DNA of 64,000 nucleotides from Dinoroseobacter sp049800835 (GTDB lineage Bacteria > Pseudomonadota > Alphaproteobacteria > Rhodobacterales > Rhodobacteraceae): positions 496,001 to 560,000 of the forward strand of contig NZ_JBNAFU010000001.1 of the NCBI RefSeq assembly GCF_049800835.1. The letters run 5' to 3'. The notes below the pieces were generated by a model. That model had not been told where the DNA came from, ran no database searches, and saw only the letters and a program-made list of their open reading frames with translations. The position numbers and the translations under genes were made by a program. Numbering within the stretch: the first letter of the stretch is position 1; every line of letters starts with the position of its first letter. Below are positions 53,051-62,602 of the stretch, piece after piece.

Positions 53051-53869
53051 ATGTCAACGGGGCTAATGCAAGGAAAACGCGGGCTGATCATGGGCCTTGC
53101 GAACGACAAATCCATCGCTTGGGGTATCGCAAAAGCCTGCGCCGATGCCGGAGCGGAACTGGCTTTGACCTATCAGGGCGATGCTTTCCGAAAACGGGCT
53201 GAACCTTTGGCAGAACAACTCGGCTCGACCGAGGTGATCGATTGTGACGTGACAGATCCAGCTTCTCTGGACGCTTTGTTCACGCGACTGGAAAAGGTCT
53301 GGGGCAAGCTGGATTTCGTGGTGCACGCCATCGGTTTCTCGGACAAGAGCCAGTTGCGTGGGCGTTATGTCGACACGACCTCCGACAACTTCACCATGAC
53401 GATGGATGTCTCTGTCTACTCTTTCACAGCGGTCTGCCAACGCGCCGAGAAATTGATGCCCGACGGTGGGTCGATCCTGACGCTGACGTATTACGGCGCC
53501 GAGAAGGTGATGCCGCATTATAATGTCATGGGCGTGGCCAAGGCTGCGCTTGAGGCGTCGGTAATGTACCTGGCCGAAGACCTCGGCAAGCAGGGGATCC
53601 GTGTGAACGCAATCAGTGCCGGGACGATTAAGACGCTCGCTGCCAGTGGCATTGGTGATTTCCGCTACATTTTGCGCTGGAACGAGTATAACGCACCTCT
53701 GCGCCGGACCGTGACGCAGGACGAGGTCGGTCAATCCGCGCTGTATCTTCTGTCTGACATGAGCCGCGCCGTGACCGGCGAGGTGCACCATGTGGACAGC
53801 GGCTACCACGTGGTGGGCATGAAGGCGGTGGACGCGCCGGATATCGACGCTGCAACCGGGCGCAAGTAG
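53051..53869 (+). CDS. fabI: Enoyl-[acyl-carrier-protein] reductase (NADH)
   Basis: 272 residues. GLANDKSIAWGIAKACADAG is the FabI-type dinucleotide loop. LTYYGAEKVMPHYNVMGVAKAALE gives the Tyr-x6-Lys catalytic pair, and the C-terminal VDSGYHVVGM is standard. It catalyses the last reductive step of each fatty acid elongation cycle. ATG 53051 follows AGAGGCAG. The next gene starts 6 bp after the stop. Confidence 0.95.
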   Translation: MSTGLMQGKRGLIMGLANDKSIAWGIAKACADAGAELALTYQGDAFRKRAEPLAEQLGSTEVIDCDVTDPASLDALFTRLEKVWGKLDFVVHAIGFSDKSQLRGRYVDTTSDNFTMTMDVSVYSFTAVCQRAEKLMPDGGSILTLTYYGAEKVMPHYNVMGVAKAALEASVMYLAEDLGKQGIRVNAISAGTIKTLAASGIGDFRYILRWNEYNAPLRRTVTQDEVGQSALYLLSDMSRAVTGEVHHVDSGYHVVGMKAVDAPDIDAATGRK

Positions 53870-53875
53870 GCCGCG

Positions 53876-54487
53876 ATGGAGCTTGCGCAGCTTCTCGCGT
53901 TCAACGCAGCACTTCTGGTCGCGATGGCCAGCCCGGGGCCTGCCTTGCTGGTTCTGACGCAGACTGCGATCAGCGCCGGGCGCGCACGGGCCATCTGGAC
54001 AGGCGTGGGTCTGGCTGTGATGGCGGCGACGTGGACGTTGATGGCGCTCCTGGGGCTCGAGACGATCTTCACCTTGTTTCCAGCCACCTATGTCGGACTG
54101 AAAACCGCCGGTGCGCTGTACCTGATCTGGATCGCGTACCAGACGTGGAAGGCCGCGCGGACCCCCTTGCCAGAGGCCGTACGGGTCAAACCGGGCAAGG
54201 CGTTTCGGCGCGGGTTGATGATCAACCTTGCCAATCCGAAATCGGTTCTGTTTTCGGCGGGGGTTCTGGTCGTGATCTTCCCGCCCAACCTGAGCGCACC
54301 CCAGATCATATTGGTCACCGCCAATCACCTTGCCGTTGAAATCATTGTATATTCCCTGCTTGCCAGTGCACTCAACAGGCCTGCGGCGCGCCGGGCATAC
54401 TTGTCTGCGAAATCGCATCTCGACCGGCTTGCAGCAGTGGTTCTGGGCGGTCTGGGTGTGCGGTTGCTGGTGGAACGCGCGCCGTGA
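53876..54487 (+). CDS. LysE/RhtB family exporter (first of a pair)
   Basis: 203 residues with six predicted membrane segments. The N-terminal LVAMASPGPALLVLTQTAISAGR is the family signature around a conserved Pro-Gly-Pro, and the middle has LMINLANPKSVLFSAGVL. The family exports amino acids or homoserine lactones. It follows fabI closely and its stop overlaps the next gene by 4 bp (GTGA). Substrate unknown. Confidence 0.88.
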   Translation: MELAQLLAFNAALLVAMASPGPALLVLTQTAISAGRARAIWTGVGLAVMAATWTLMALLGLETIFTLFPATYVGLKTAGALYLIWIAYQTWKAARTPLPEAVRVKPGKAFRRGLMINLANPKSVLFSAGVLVVIFPPNLSAPQIILVTANHLAVEIIVYSLLASALNRPAARRAYLSAKSHLDRLAAVVLGGLGVRLLVERAP

Positions 54488-55095
54488 CACTGGCCGCGTT
54501 CGCGTCCATCGCGCTGATCCATCTGATGGCGGCGATCAGCCCGGGGCCGTCCTTCGTGGTGATCACGCGTGTTGCGGCGGCGGACGGGGTGCGCAATGCC
54601 CTGATCCTCGCGCTGGCCTTCGGGGTGGGTGCGGCGGTGTGGGCGGCGGCGGCGATGTTGGGGCTTGCAGCCCTGTTTCAGATCGCCCCGGTCCTGCTTA
54701 CGGCGCTGAAATTCGCGGGCGCCGGGTTCCTGCTCTTCATCGCCTACATGATGTGGCGGCACGCGGATGACCCGCTGCCGCTGGACGCGGATCGCGCGCC
54801 CAACGGGGCCGCGCAGGTGTTTCGCCTTGGGCTTTTGACGCAGCTTTCAAACCCGAAAGTTCCTGTTTTCTTTGGCGCTGTGTTCGTCGGCATCCTGCCG
54901 CCCGAGATCACGTGGACCGAGAAGGCTATCGTTCTGGCACTGGTCCTTCTGGTCGAGGGGGGCTGGTACATTCTGGTCGCGCGGCTCTTTTCGCTGCCGC
55001 GCGCGCGGGCGGGATACGTGCGGCTCAAACGCCTGCTCGACCGGGTGTTCGGGGGGTTGATCGCGCTGTTCGGAATACGCATCGCCGCTGGCTGA
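54484..55095 (+). CDS. LysE/RhtB family exporter (second of a pair)
   Basis: 203 residues with the same six-helix layout. MAAISPGPSFVVITRVAAADG near the N-terminus and LGLLTQLSNPKVPVFFGAVF in the middle match the LysE signatures. The start is GTG 54484, inside the preceding gene's stop, so translation is coupled. The two proteins have identical length but diverged sequences; they could form a heteromeric exporter or serve different substrates. Confidence 0.87.
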   Translation: MTLAAFASIALIHLMAAISPGPSFVVITRVAAADGVRNALILALAFGVGAAVWAAAAMLGLAALFQIAPVLLTALKFAGAGFLLFIAYMMWRHADDPLPLDADRAPNGAAQVFRLGLLTQLSNPKVPVFFGAVFVGILPPEITWTEKAIVLALVLLVEGGWYILVARLFSLPRARAGYVRLKRLLDRVFGGLIALFGIRIAAG

Positions 55096-55181
55096 TCATC
55101 GGGTTTTGTACATTTTGTGGCACTTCCCAGAGGCCTGTTTTACAAAACGTAGCAAAATACAAACACGGGGATTCTCGGGCC

Positions 55182-55685
55182 ATGACAGACCAACTGCCAC
55201 ACGAAAAGGGCTTCCATGTGAGCTGGGACCAGATCCACCGCGACAGCCGCGCGCTGGCGTGGCGGCTGGACAAGCGCGGCCCGGGCGCGGAGGGCGCTTG
55301 GCGGATGATCCTCGCGATCACGCGGGGTGGAATGGCCCCGGCAATGATTGTCGCACGCGAGTTGGACATCCGGCAGGTCGCCACGATTTCGGTCCAGTCC
55401 TACCACCACCAGACGCAAGGCGAGACGGTCATCCTGAACGAACCTGACCCCGACATGGTGGGCGACGGCACGGGCGTTCTGGTCATCGACGATCTGGTGG
55501 ACAGCGGCCGCACCCTGGAAGTCGTGCGCGATAAATACCCAAAGGCCCATTTCGCCACCGTCTATGCCAAGCCGAAGGGCGAACCGATGGTGGACACGTT
55601 CATCACGAGCGTCAGTCAGGACACGTGGATATTCTTCCCGTGGGACATGGCGCTGCAATACGTAGACCCCTATCGCGGGGCCTGA
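55182..55685 (+). CDS. gpt: Xanthine-guanine phosphoribosyltransferase
   Basis: 167 residues. The PRPP-binding loop reads GVLVIDDLVDSGRTLEVV (about 105-122). RMILAITRGGMAPAMIVARELD contributes the pyrophosphate loop, and WIFFPWD near the C-terminus contacts the purine. It salvages xanthine, guanine and hypoxanthine. ATG 55182 is the start that matches family length; the upstream frame within the LysE gene is spurious. The next gene begins 6 bp after the stop. Confidence 0.92.
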   Translation: MTDQLPHEKGFHVSWDQIHRDSRALAWRLDKRGPGAEGAWRMILAITRGGMAPAMIVARELDIRQVATISVQSYHHQTQGETVILNEPDPDMVGDGTGVLVIDDLVDSGRTLEVVRDKYPKAHFATVYAKPKGEPMVDTFITSVSQDTWIFFPWDMALQYVDPYRGA

Positions 55686-55691
55686 GCCCCG

Positions 55692-56867
55692 ATGGGCCCG
55701 CTGAACCCGACCCTTGTCCACACGCAAGCGCCCCCCGTGATGGAGGCGCGGCGCTGGCTGGCCGAAGCCACCCTGCCCCCGGACATGCCCTTGCTGAACG
55801 TCAGTCAGGCGGCCCCGACAGCGGCCCCACCCCTGCCCCTGCGTGAGGCCATGGCGGAGGCGGTGATGGCGGAGGGTCAGGCGCATCTCTATGGTCCGGT
55901 TCTGGGTCTGCCTGAACTGCGCGACACGTTGGCCGCACGGATTGCCGCGATCTATGGGGCAGAGGTTGGCAGCGATCAGGTCGCGATCACCTCTGGCTGC
56001 AATCAGGCGTTCGCCGCTGTCGCCGCGACCTTGGCCGGCGCGGGTGACAACGTGATCCTGCCGTTGCCGTGGTATTTCAATCACGAGATGTGGCTGAGCA
56101 TACAGGGGGTGGAGGCGCGCGCGCTTCCCACGGGCGATGACCTGACCCCGGACCCGGACGCGGCCGCCGCCCTGATCGATGACCGCACGCGCGCAATTGT
56201 GTTGGTCACCCCCAACAACCCAACGGGTACCGAATACCCCGACGCGCTGATGGCCGCGTTCCGCGATCTGGCGCGCAGCCGAGGCATCGCGCTGATCGTG
56301 GATGAAACCTACCGCGATTTTCACGGGACCGATGGCGCGCCGCACGGGCTGTTTGCCGATCCGGACTGGGATGACACGTTGATCCACCTCTATTCCTTTT
56401 CCAAGGCCTACCGGCTGACCGGGCACAGGGTGGGCGCGCTGGCCACCAGCCCCACGCGGTTGGAACAGGTGGAGAAATTCCTCGACACCGTGCAGATTTG
56501 CGCGCCGCAACTGGGCCAGCACGCGGCCCTGTGGGGGATGACGCATCTGGCAAGCTGGCTGGCGGAGCAACGGCTTGAGATCCTGGCCCGACGGGACGCC
56601 CTGCGGGCCGCGTTCCAGCGTCTGCCGGGGTGGGAGTTGCTGGGCTCCGGGGCCTATTTCGGCTATGCCCGCCACCCGTTCGAGACCGCGTCCGACGCCT
56701 TGGCGCAACGCATGGTGCGCGAGATCGGGGTGCTGGCGCTGCCCGGCACGATGTTTGGCCCCAACGGCCACGCGCCCGCCGCGCGCGAGATGCGCTTTGC
56801 CTTTGCCAATATCGACGCGCGCGGGATTGCAGAGCTTGCAGACCGGCTCGGGCGCCTGCGCGCCTGA
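55692..56867 (+). CDS. PLP-dependent aminotransferase, class I/II
   Basis: 391 residues of fold type I. TSGCNQAFAAVAATLAG binds cofactor phosphate, VTPNNPTGTEYP and LIVDETYRDF have the Asn and Asp/Tyr that contact PLP, and SFSKAYRLTGHRVG contains the Schiff-base Lys. MRFAFANID near the end has the carboxylate-binding Arg. It follows gpt by 6 bp. It may be an aspartate/aromatic-type transaminase; substrate cannot be read. Confidence 0.87.
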   Translation: MGPLNPTLVHTQAPPVMEARRWLAEATLPPDMPLLNVSQAAPTAAPPLPLREAMAEAVMAEGQAHLYGPVLGLPELRDTLAARIAAIYGAEVGSDQVAITSGCNQAFAAVAATLAGAGDNVILPLPWYFNHEMWLSIQGVEARALPTGDDLTPDPDAAAALIDDRTRAIVLVTPNNPTGTEYPDALMAAFRDLARSRGIALIVDETYRDFHGTDGAPHGLFADPDWDDTLIHLYSFSKAYRLTGHRVGALATSPTRLEQVEKFLDTVQICAPQLGQHAALWGMTHLASWLAEQRLEILARRDALRAAFQRLPGWELLGSGAYFGYARHPFETASDALAQRMVREIGVLALPGTMFGPNGHAPAAREMRFAFANIDARGIAELADRLGRLRA

Positions 56868-56951
56868 GTTCGACGCAACCGGCCCTTGCCGCCCTGCGCG
56901 CCAGCGCCTAAACGTGTCATCACCGCGGGATTTCAGGGAGAACCGGGCGCG

Positions 56952-58793
56952 ATGAAGGGGAAAACCTCCAACATTTTCATGACCATCATTCTGGGTCTGC
57001 TGATCCTTGGTCTGGCAGGGTTCGGCGTGACCAGCTTTGGCGGGTCGATGGCGCGGATCGGATCCGTCGGAGATACGGACATCACCGTGGATGACTACGC
57101 CCGCACCTTGCAGAACCAGATCCGGGCGACCACGGCGCAGACCGGTCAGGCGATGACCATGGCAGATGCGCGCGCCATAGGACTGGACCGGCAGGTCCTC
57201 TCGCAACTGGTGGTGCAGGCCGCGCTGGACAACGAGGCGAACCGCATCGGCCTGTCGGTCGGGGATGAGCGGGTGCTGGCGGACATTCAGGCGATCCCGA
57301 CCTTCAACGGGATCGACGGCACCTTTGATCGCGATGCCTACGAATTTTCCTTGCAAAGCAACGGCTTGTCGCCGCCTCAATTCGAGGAGCAGATCCGCGC
57401 GGACGCGGCGCGAACGCTGTTACAAGGCGCGGTGGCGGGGGGCATTCGTGCACCCGAAGCGCAGTCCGAACGGCTTTATCAGTTCATATCGGAGCGGCGG
57501 CAGTTCACTTGGGCCCCGCTTGACCTGGCAACGCTCGGGATCGAGGTGGCGCCCGTGTCGGACGCGGAGATGCGCAGCTATTACGAGACCAATCCGGCGG
57601 AGTTCACCGAACCCGAGGCGCGCGAGATCACCTATGTGCTGCTGACCCCGGACATGATGCTGGATCAGGTCGCCCCCTCCGACGAGGAGGTTCAGCGCCT
57701 GTATGACCTGCGCAGCGACGAGTTCAACCGCCCTGCCCGCCGGGTTCTGGACCGGCTGGTCTTTGCGACCGAGGACGAGGCTGCCGCCGCGCTGGCGCGG
57801 ATCAACGCCGGGGAGATCACCTTCGAGGCGCTGGTGGAGGAACGCGGCCTGACCCTGGATGATGTCGATCAGGGGGAAGTGGCGGTTGCAGATTTATCGG
57901 ATGATCTGGCGGAGGCGATCTTTGCCCCGGAGGATACTGGCGTGATCGGGCCCCTGCCCTCGTCTCTGGGGCCTGCGCTGTTTCAGATCAACGCGATCCT
58001 GTTGCCACAGGTGACCGCGCTGGCGGATGTGCGTGACGATCTGGTGGCCGAACTGGCGCTGGACACCGCGCGGCGCGCGATCAGCGCCGAGATCGAGGCA
58101 CTGGACGACCAGCTGGCCGGGGGAGCAACGCTTGAGGAACTGGCCGAGGCCAGCGGCATGGAGATTGGGCAGATCGCCATGACGCCCGAGACCGACGAGG
58201 GCCCTGCGGCCTATCCGGAATTCCGGGAAGTGGCGTTGACCGCGCAGGAAAGCGATTTTCCGGAGCTGGAGTTACTGGATGACGGCGGCGTGTTTGCCTT
58301 GCGGGTCGATGGCACCCGTGCACCGCGCCTGCAACCGTTTGACGAGGTGCGCGACCAGGTTGCCGCGGCCGCGCAGCGTCGCGCCGAACGACAGGCCGTG
58401 CGGGCCGAAGCCGACGCATTGGCCGAGCGGCTGCGCGGCGGAGAGGTGTTTTCCGATCTGGGTGTCACGCTGCTGCGCGAAGACGGGCTGACCCGGGATG
58501 CGTTCCTGGAGAACGCGCCGATCGGGCTCGTGACCCGGGTGTTCGAATTGAACCGTGATGATGTGGAGGTGGTTGTGGATGAAGGCGGGATCGCGCTTGT
58601 GCAGCTGGACGCGATCCTCGGGCCGGATCCCAATGATCCGGATGCCGCGCTGGTCCAGCAGGTGCTTGACCGGGGGCTGAGCGAAAGCCTCGCACGGGAC
58701 ATCTTCAACGCGTATTCGATGGCGCTTCAGGAAGAGGCCGGTATCCAGATCGACCAGTCCGCGATCAACGCGGTACAGGCGCAATTCCCCTGA
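56952..58793 (+). CDS. PpiD-like membrane-anchored peptidyl-prolyl isomerase (SurA_N family)
   Basis: 613 residues. One N-terminal membrane anchor (about 10-30, IFMTIILGLLILGLAGFGV) is followed by a SurA-like chaperone region (ITVDDYARTLQNQIRATTAQ) and a weak parvulin-like middle. Long acidic helical segments with many AEA/EE pairs follow. It probably assists folding of outer-membrane and periplasmic proteins at the exit of Sec. ATG 56952 follows CAGGGAG. It sits 16 bp ahead of trpE and probably drives it; PpiD-trpE order is common in this family. Confidence 0.88.
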   Translation: MKGKTSNIFMTIILGLLILGLAGFGVTSFGGSMARIGSVGDTDITVDDYARTLQNQIRATTAQTGQAMTMADARAIGLDRQVLSQLVVQAALDNEANRIGLSVGDERVLADIQAIPTFNGIDGTFDRDAYEFSLQSNGLSPPQFEEQIRADAARTLLQGAVAGGIRAPEAQSERLYQFISERRQFTWAPLDLATLGIEVAPVSDAEMRSYYETNPAEFTEPEAREITYVLLTPDMMLDQVAPSDEEVQRLYDLRSDEFNRPARRVLDRLVFATEDEAAAALARINAGEITFEALVEERGLTLDDVDQGEVAVADLSDDLAEAIFAPEDTGVIGPLPSSLGPALFQINAILLPQVTALADVRDDLVAELALDTARRAISAEIEALDDQLAGGATLEELAEASGMEIGQIAMTPETDEGPAAYPEFREVALTAQESDFPELELLDDGGVFALRVDGTRAPRLQPFDEVRDQVAAAAQRRAERQAVRAEADALAERLRGGEVFSDLGVTLLREDGLTRDAFLENAPIGLVTRVFELNRDDVEVVVDEGGIALVQLDAILGPDPNDPDAALVQQVLDRGLSESLARDIFNAYSMALQEEAGIQIDQSAINAVQAQFP

Positions 58794-58809
58794 CCGGTCC
58801 GAGATACCC

Positions 58810-60327
58810 ATGGCCCTGACCCCAGAATTCGACGCCTTCGAGGCCGCCTACGGGCGCGGCGAAAACCAGGTCGTCTACACGCGGCTGGCGGCTGATCTGG
58901 ACACGCCCGTTTCGCTGATGCTGAAGCTCGCGGGCGCGCGCAAGGACAGCTTCATGCTGGAGTCGGTCACCGGCGGGGAGGTGCGCGGGCGCTATTCCGT
59001 TGTGGGCATGAAGCCGGACGTGATCTGGCAGTGCCATGGCGAGACCAGCCGGATCAACCGCTCCGCCCGGTTCGACCCCGAGGCGTTCGAGGCCGTGCCC
59101 GGGGACCCGTTGGCCGCCCTGCGCGCGCTGATCGCCGAAAGCCGGATCGAGATGCCCGAGGGGTTGCCGCCCATCGCGGCAGGGCTGTTCGGCTATCTGG
59201 GCTATGACATGATCCGTCTGGTCGAACACCTGCCGGATGTGAACCCCGACCCGCTTGGGCTGCCGGATGCGGTGCTGATGCGCCCGTCCGTCGTGGCGGT
59301 TCTGGACGGGGTCAAGGGAGAGGTCACGGTCGTGTCGCCGGTCTGGGCGGGCGCGGGCCAGTCGGCGCGCGCGGCCTATGCGCAGGCCGCAGAACGCGTG
59401 ATGGACGCGGTGCGCGATCTGGAGCGCGTGGCCGCAGGCGAGACCCGCGATCTGGGCGAGGCCGCCGAGATCGGCGCGCCGGTGTCGAACTTCACCCATG
59501 CGGGCTATCTGGCCGCCGTGGAAAAGGCCAAGGACTATATCAAGGCGGGCGACATTTTCCAGGTGGTGCCGGCACAGCGCTGGTCGCAGAACTTTCCACT
59601 GCCACCCTTTGCGCTCTATCGCAGTTTGCGACGCACCAATCCGTCGCCCTTCATGTTCTTTTTCAATTTCGGCGGCTTCCAGGTGATCGGCGCGAGCCCC
59701 GAGATCCTCGTGCGGGTTTTCGGACGCGAGGTCACGATCCGGCCCATCGCGGGCACCCGCCCGCGCGGCAAGACGCCCGCCGAAGACAAGGCGCTGGAAG
59801 AGGACCTGCTGGCCGACCAGAAGGAACTGGCAGAGCATCTGATGCTGCTCGATCTCGGGCGCAACGACACGGGCCGTGTGTCCAAGATCGGCACCGTGCG
59901 CCCGACCGAGGAGTTCATCATCGAACGCTACTCCCACGTGATGCACATCGTGTCGAATGTGGTGGGAGAGTTGTCGGACGACCATGACGCGCTGTCGGCG
60001 CTGCTGGCCGGTCTGCCCGCGGGCACGGTATCAGGCGCGCCGAAGGTCCGCGCGATGGAGATCATCGACGAGCTGGAGCCGGAAAAGCGCGGCGTCTACG
60101 GAGGCGGCGTCGGGTATTTCGCGGCGAACGGGGACATGGATATGTGCATCGCGCTGCGCACCGCCGTGCTGAAGGACGAAACGCTGTATATCCAGGCCGG
60201 TGGCGGCGTGGTCTACGACAGCGATCCTGAGGCGGAGTACCAGGAGACCGTCAACAAATCCAAGGCGATCCGCAAGGCGGCGGAGGATGCGGGACTGTTT
60301 GTCGGTGGTGGCGGCGGCAACGGTTGA
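58810..60327 (+). CDS. trpE: Anthranilate synthase component I
   Basis: 505 residues. The chorismate-binding C-terminal half has GDIFQVVPAQRW, NPSPFMFFFNFGGFQVIGASPEIL, RPIAGTRPRGKTPAEDKALEEDLL and AGLPAGTVSGAPKVRAMEIIDELEP. The N-terminal LLES-like tryptophan-inhibition region appears as FMLESVTGGEVRGRYS. It converts chorismate with ammonia from TrpG to anthranilate. Start 16 bp after the PpiD gene. The trpG gene is separated from it by an opposite-strand gene. Confidence 0.96.
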   Translation: MALTPEFDAFEAAYGRGENQVVYTRLAADLDTPVSLMLKLAGARKDSFMLESVTGGEVRGRYSVVGMKPDVIWQCHGETSRINRSARFDPEAFEAVPGDPLAALRALIAESRIEMPEGLPPIAAGLFGYLGYDMIRLVEHLPDVNPDPLGLPDAVLMRPSVVAVLDGVKGEVTVVSPVWAGAGQSARAAYAQAAERVMDAVRDLERVAAGETRDLGEAAEIGAPVSNFTHAGYLAAVEKAKDYIKAGDIFQVVPAQRWSQNFPLPPFALYRSLRRTNPSPFMFFFNFGGFQVIGASPEILVRVFGREVTIRPIAGTRPRGKTPAEDKALEEDLLADQKELAEHLMLLDLGRNDTGRVSKIGTVRPTEEFIIERYSHVMHIVSNVVGELSDDHDALSALLAGLPAGTVSGAPKVRAMEIIDELEPEKRGVYGGGVGYFAANGDMDMCIALRTAVLKDETLYIQAGGGVVYDSDPEAEYQETVNKSKAIRKAAEDAGLFVGGGGGNG

Positions 60328-60355
60328 CCGCGCGCGTGTTCGACCCGTTGCGATC

Positions 60356-60378
60356 AGGTATTTTTGCACAAAAGAAAC
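60356..60378. repeat. Intergenic element tail, copy 3 (no hairpin)
   Basis: CAGGTATTTTTGCACAAAAG (60356-60375), then AAAC, matches the tail of the elements at 16231-16279 and 43594-43647. The G-rich hairpin seen in those copies is absent here. It lies between the convergent ends of trpE and the deacetylase gene. Confidence 0.5.
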
Positions 60379-60391
60379 AGACGCGCTGCGC

Positions 60392-62350
60392 CTAGCTGCC
60401 CTCCAGCAGGATGGACGACACCGGAGCCAGTTGGCCGCCGGAGCCGCGCGCCCAGTCGCGCAGGGCCACCAGGGTGTCGGCCTGCGTCTCGCCGAGGACG
60501 ACCACCGTGCCCTGGCGGGATGCATCAAAGAGCGCCCGGTCAAGGGTACGATCGGTCTGGGCCGCAGCCACCCGCGTCGGCAGCACCGTGTTCACCGGCG
60601 CCAGCGCCGTGCCCTGGGCGCGGGCGACCTGCGCCAGCGCATTCAACCCGCGCGGCTGGGCAATCAGACCATGCCCGGTTTCCGCGAGGCGCCCGGCCAG
60701 CTGGGTAAGCAGCGCCCGATCATCCAGCACGGGACTGCCCGGCGGCAGCAGCACGCCGACGGCCTCCGGCAGGCGGGCGATATGGGAATTCAGCGCCACG
60801 TCTATGTCGCGCGGGCGTGGCTGTGGCGGCAAACCGGTCAGCACGATGAGCACCTCGTGCCCGGCGGCGGTCAGCGCCTGCGCACGCTGCGGGGCCTCCA
60901 GCCAACTGGGATCCAGGGCCACCGCCAGCGGCGCGTCGATCCCGGCGAGAATATCCGTCACCGACCGCTCGGGCGAGGTGGCCTGCAGGACGATGGCCGC
61001 GCGCGGTCCTGCGCCGGTCCACGGTTGGGCGTTGCGCGCCAGCGCCCCGACCGGGACTTCGGGCAGATCCTGCGGCGCCTCGGCAGAGGCGGCCGGGGCG
61101 GCCTCGGGGTCTGTGACGCCGATTTGCGGGAACCGCGTGCCCCCGCCCACGCGATTGGCGCCGAGGCGCGAGACCCCGTCAGTTCCGCCGCCCACCACGA
61201 TGCGGCGCGGCAGGCTTCCAGGAGAGGTGGCCGGGGGAGTGGGCGGTTGCAACCCGGCAAACCGGTCCTCCGGCGCGGGGTCAGGTTCGGGCGCAGTTGC
61301 GCCAGGCGCGGGCGCGGCAGGCGCCGGGGGTGTCCCGGGAGTCTGGGGCACAACGGCGCGCGGCGCAGGCGGAAGCCCGACAATGGGTTGGGTCAGCGCG
61401 GCAAGGCGCAATCCGGGGGGGGCGGGTGCCGTCCGCGTGTCCGGCGCATCGAACGGGGTCAGCGAAGCGGGGGCCGGCGCGGGCGCGCTTTGCGCTGCGC
61501 GCACGTCGGCCAGCGGCGTTTCCACGGGCGTTGCGGGCACGGCGATCGCGCCAAGATCAGGGACCGGCGCGCGCCCCGGCGCGGATGGCGTACCCAGCGC
61601 GACAGGCCGGACGGGCACCTCGGCGGGTGGGTTGGGCAAGGCGGCCAGTTGCAGGTCGGGGGCGACCGGAGTGGCCGCCGGTTGATCCGGCACAGGCTCT
61701 GCCGCGATGCCCGCCGCGTCGGGCACAGGCAAGACGGCGGGCGACGGGGCAGCCTCGGCGTTGGGGGGCGCGCCGGCGGGCGGCGCGGGCGCGATGGCAC
61801 GGGGTGCGGGCGACAGACCGGGCGCGCGTGGGGACGGCAGCGCCGCCTGCGCCACCCGGGGGGCGGTTTCCGCGCGCGCCTGCGCACCGGGGTCGCCGCG
61901 CGGCGGCTCCACCGGGGCGGCGGCGACATCGGGCACCGTGGTCAGACGCGCCGGCGTCGAGGCGGCCGGAGCCTGTTGTGCCATGTCGGGCACAGAGGGC
62001 GGTTGCGGGCGCGCAGGGGCACTCCTAGGCAGTGTCGGATCGGCTGGTCGCGCGGCAAGCTCGGGGGCGGGTGTCGCGGGCTCCGGCACCTGCGGTTCGG
62101 GCGGGGGCGCGTCTGCCACCTGCGCCCCGGGCGGCGGCGGTGGTGGATCGGCGAGGATGACACGCTCTTCGGACACCCGCGGGAGGTCTGTTGCCGGGGT
62201 CGGCTCAGCCGGGGCGTTTTGCTGGGTCGCTGCAGCCTGTTGCTGCCGGTCGACCAGATCACGCATGGGAAAATAGACCGAGGCCACGATCAACGCGACC
62301 ATGCTGGCCGCCCCGCCCCAGAAGAGCCCGGAAAGCAATCCTCTGCCCAT
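60392..62350 (-). CDS. yibQ: Divergent polysaccharide deacetylase family protein (YibQ/DUF610 type)
   Basis: 652 residues. N-terminal membrane anchor (about 8-28, LFWGGAASMVALIVASVYF), then a very long Pro/Ala-rich low-complexity region (about 45-400), then a C-terminal NodB-like divergent deacetylase domain: AIVLQATSPERSVTDILAGID, LAVALDPSWLEAP, DIDVALNSHIARLPEAVGVLLPPGS and TDRTLDRALFDASRQGTVVVLGE. Catalytic His/Asp positions of true deacetylases look incomplete, as in the divergent family. ATG 62350 is preceded by AAAGAGA. It lies on the opposite strand between trpE and trpG. Confidence 0.85.
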   Translation of the reverse strand: MGRGLLSGLFWGGAASMVALIVASVYFPMRDLVDRQQQAAATQQNAPAEPTPATDLPRVSEERVILADPPPPPPGAQVADAPPPEPQVPEPATPAPELAARPADPTLPRSAPARPQPPSVPDMAQQAPAASTPARLTTVPDVAAAPVEPPRGDPGAQARAETAPRVAQAALPSPRAPGLSPAPRAIAPAPPAGAPPNAEAAPSPAVLPVPDAAGIAAEPVPDQPAATPVAPDLQLAALPNPPAEVPVRPVALGTPSAPGRAPVPDLGAIAVPATPVETPLADVRAAQSAPAPAPASLTPFDAPDTRTAPAPPGLRLAALTQPIVGLPPAPRAVVPQTPGTPPAPAAPAPGATAPEPDPAPEDRFAGLQPPTPPATSPGSLPRRIVVGGGTDGVSRLGANRVGGGTRFPQIGVTDPEAAPAASAEAPQDLPEVPVGALARNAQPWTGAGPRAAIVLQATSPERSVTDILAGIDAPLAVALDPSWLEAPQRAQALTAAGHEVLIVLTGLPPQPRPRDIDVALNSHIARLPEAVGVLLPPGSPVLDDRALLTQLAGRLAETGHGLIAQPRGLNALAQVARAQGTALAPVNTVLPTRVAAAQTDRTLDRALFDASRQGTVVVLGETQADTLVALRDWARGSGGQLAPVSSILLEGS

Positions 62351-62602
62351 TGCCTGTGTCTCTTTTTGCTTCTTGGCCGGAACTGCCCCCGGCTGTGGCC
62401 AACTGTCCCATGCAAACCTGCGTTTATGCAAGCCCCGCGCGCGCGAAATGCCAAGTTGAGCGTAGGTTTGGGGCGCGAAAGCCGCAGGGCTTGACCCCCG
62501 GGCCTGCCTGAGGGCATCTATACCGCGCCCTGAGGGGTGCGTGCACGGCATGACGCCGGACGAGCGACCCGGCAAGGGACGGTACGAGGGACGGGAACCG
62601 AC
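62351..62602. other. Divergent promoter region between yibQ and trpG
   Basis: 252 bp carrying the promoters of yibQ (minus) and trpGD (plus). No leader peptide, tryptophan-rich frame, terminator or clear operator is visible. The stretch 62400-62470 is slightly lower in GC than its surroundings, as promoters here tend to be. Confidence 0.4.

Noticed and set aside
60200..62494. 764-codon plus-strand frame opposite the deacetylase gene
   Set aside because: It arises from the proline/alanine codon bias of the opposite strand; its product is almost only G, R and A.
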